A DNA stretch of 64,000 nt from Pseudarthrobacter chlorophenolicus A6 (GTDB lineage Bacteria > Actinomycetota > Actinomycetes > Actinomycetales > Micrococcaceae): assembly GCF_000022025.1 (NCBI RefSeq), contig NC_011886.1, positions 1,310,968 through 1,374,967 on the forward strand. Direction: 5' to 3'. Below, piece after piece: positions 61,003 to 64,000 of the stretch; position 1 is the stretch's first letter; the number at the start of each line of letters is the position of its first letter. The translations under genes and the position numbers were made by a program. The notes below the pieces were generated by a model. It did not search any database. It was not told the origin of the DNA and saw only the letters and a list, made by a program, of their open reading frames with translations.

Positions 61003-61473
61003 ATGGCAGCGCCCGAATTCATCCTCAAAATCCGTGAAAAAATCGGCCACGATCCCCTCTGGATTCCCGCAGTGCGGGGTGTGGTGGTCAATGACGACGG
61101 GCACATCCTGCTGGGGCAGCGGGCTGACAACGGCCGTTGGGCCCTGATTTCGGGCCTGCTGGACCCGGGGGAGCACCCGGGCCCCGGGCTGGTGCGGGAA
61201 ATCTTCGAGGAGACCGCGGTGGTGGCGGAGACCGAGCGCATGGTTTCCGTCGGCGTCTCCGGCCCCGTCACCTTCCCCAACGGGGATGTGTGCGACTTTT
61301 TGGACATCGTGTTCCGGTGCCGCCACGTGTCCGGCGAGCCCCGGGTCAACGATGACGAATCCCTGGCCGTAGGCTGGTTCCCCATCGACGGCCTGCCGGA
61401 CATCCGGCCGCGGGACCGTGAGAGTATCGAACGGGCGCTTGCGCCCCATGACGCCGTGCATTACGAGCCCTGA
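61003..61473 (+). CDS. NUDIX hydrolase
   Basis: Mg-dependent pyrophosphohydrolase of 156 residues. The Nudix box runs GLLDPGEHPG through LVREIFEETAVVAE: the catalytic REx2EE part is intact, but the usual Gly after EET is Ala. WIPAVRGVVVNDDGHILLGQRA is the typical first strand pair. Substrate cannot be predicted. TAGGCT (60991-60996) ends 6 nt before ATG, so the mRNA is probably leaderless. A strong hairpin follows, shared with the convergent MFS gene. Confidence 0.9.
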   Translation: MAAPEFILKIREKIGHDPLWIPAVRGVVVNDDGHILLGQRADNGRWALISGLLDPGEHPGPGLVREIFEETAVVAETERMVSVGVSGPVTFPNGDVCDFLDIVFRCRHVSGEPRVNDDESLAVGWFPIDGLPDIRPRDRESIERALAPHDAVHYEP

Positions 61474-61507
61474 AAATTGCGCCTCGCCCGGCGGGCCGCT
61501 GACACGA

Positions 61508-61547
61508 ACAGGGACGCCGCAACCCCCAAAGATTGCGGCGTCCCTGT
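61508..61547. terminator. Bidirectional hairpin NUDIX / MFS
   Basis: ACAGGGACGCCGCAA (61508-61522) pairs perfectly with TTGCGGCGTCCCTGT (61533-61547), loop of 10 nt, between convergent genes. No T-run. Confidence 0.65.
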
Positions 61548-61600
61548 CAGCTCATCCGCTGCACGCGGACCGGGTGCGGCGGTGGTGCGTACGACGGCGG

Positions 61601-63972
<2,372 letters not shown>

Positions 63973-63974
63973 AG

Positions 63975-63990
63975 AGTAAAGTTTTGCACT
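63975..63990. promoter_or_regulatory. Candidate TetR operator
   Basis: AGTAAAGTTTTGCACT has an imperfect dyad (AGT...ACT, AAA...TTT), and the minus-strand motif TAGTGCAAA recurs just inside the gene (near 63956-63964). The position directly upstream of the start fits autoregulation. Confidence 0.35.
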
Positions 63991-64000
63991 AACTTGGCAA

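Overview
The window is a high-GC, densely coded piece of an actinobacterial chromosome. Several features point to Micrococcaceae, most likely Arthrobacter or Pseudarthrobacter: a mycothiol S-conjugate amidase (mca), a mycosin-like S8 protease, the eno / FtsB-like / DUF501 / ppx cluster, a PIN-PhoH protein, GTG and TTG starts, and many genes whose start lies 5-8 nt after a TANNNT -10 box (leaderless-type). The assignment is inferred from protein families and gene order, not from a marker gene. I see no phage, transposase, integrase, CRISPR array, rRNA or toxin-antitoxin module. This is mostly core and metabolic genome.

Layout. 1-2.1 kb: one-carbon genes glyA (5' end outside the window) and folD. 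2.1-4.9 kb: NodI/NodJ-type ABC exporter with two permeases, closed by a long palindrome. 5-9.1 kb: small membrane protein, exonuclease III, trpS, 2H phosphoesterase, YihY. 9.2-11.4 kb: orphan sugar-binding lipoprotein and a convergent alpha/beta hydrolase. 11.5-15 kb: sdhCDAB on the minus strand, with a good promoter and an intra-operon hairpin. 15.3-17.7 kb: manC-like nucleotidyltransferase and M20 amidohydrolase. 17.9-19.9 kb: ohrR-ohr-oxidoreductase peroxide-stress operon. 20.1-27.4 kb: nucleoside uptake and salvage (BmpA-type lipoprotein, ATPase, two permeases, cdd, deoA). 27.4-29 kb: two DedA proteins, the second behind a structured leader. 29.1-30.9 kb: add and mazG. 31-37.7 kb: eno, FtsB-like gene, DUF501, ppx, S8 protease, ndh. 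37.8-44.7 kb: ACT-GNAT protein, an unusual tRNA with anticodon UAA, and a branched-chain amino acid ABC system in which the binding-protein gene (plus strand, apparently frameshifted) converges on livHMGF (minus strand). 45.1-54 kb: Bax-inhibitor-like protein, galTK and galM, AI-2E exporter, ilvA, rhomboid, greA, DUF4307. 54-64 kb: mca, TrhA, isoprenyl transferase, PhoH, GNAT, hypothetical, A24 peptidase, NUDIX, and an MFS exporter with its TetR regulator.

How the parts connect. Nucleoside import feeds Cdd, DeoA and Add. Sdh and Ndh feed electrons to the quinone pool. galT, galK and galM form the Leloir pathway. Four sites matching TGTGA-N6-TCAC (CRP/GlxR type) lie upstream of ndh, the liv binding-protein gene, livH and the orphan sugar-binding protein, which suggests a shared carbon-status regulator for uptake and respiration.

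The least ordinary items are the DedA leader RNA candidate, the LivH permease with an extra extracytoplasmic domain, the short-variable-arm tRNA with anticodon UAA, the liv binding-protein frameshift, and several large dyad-symmetric intergenic elements. I do not see a clear undescribed multigene system.
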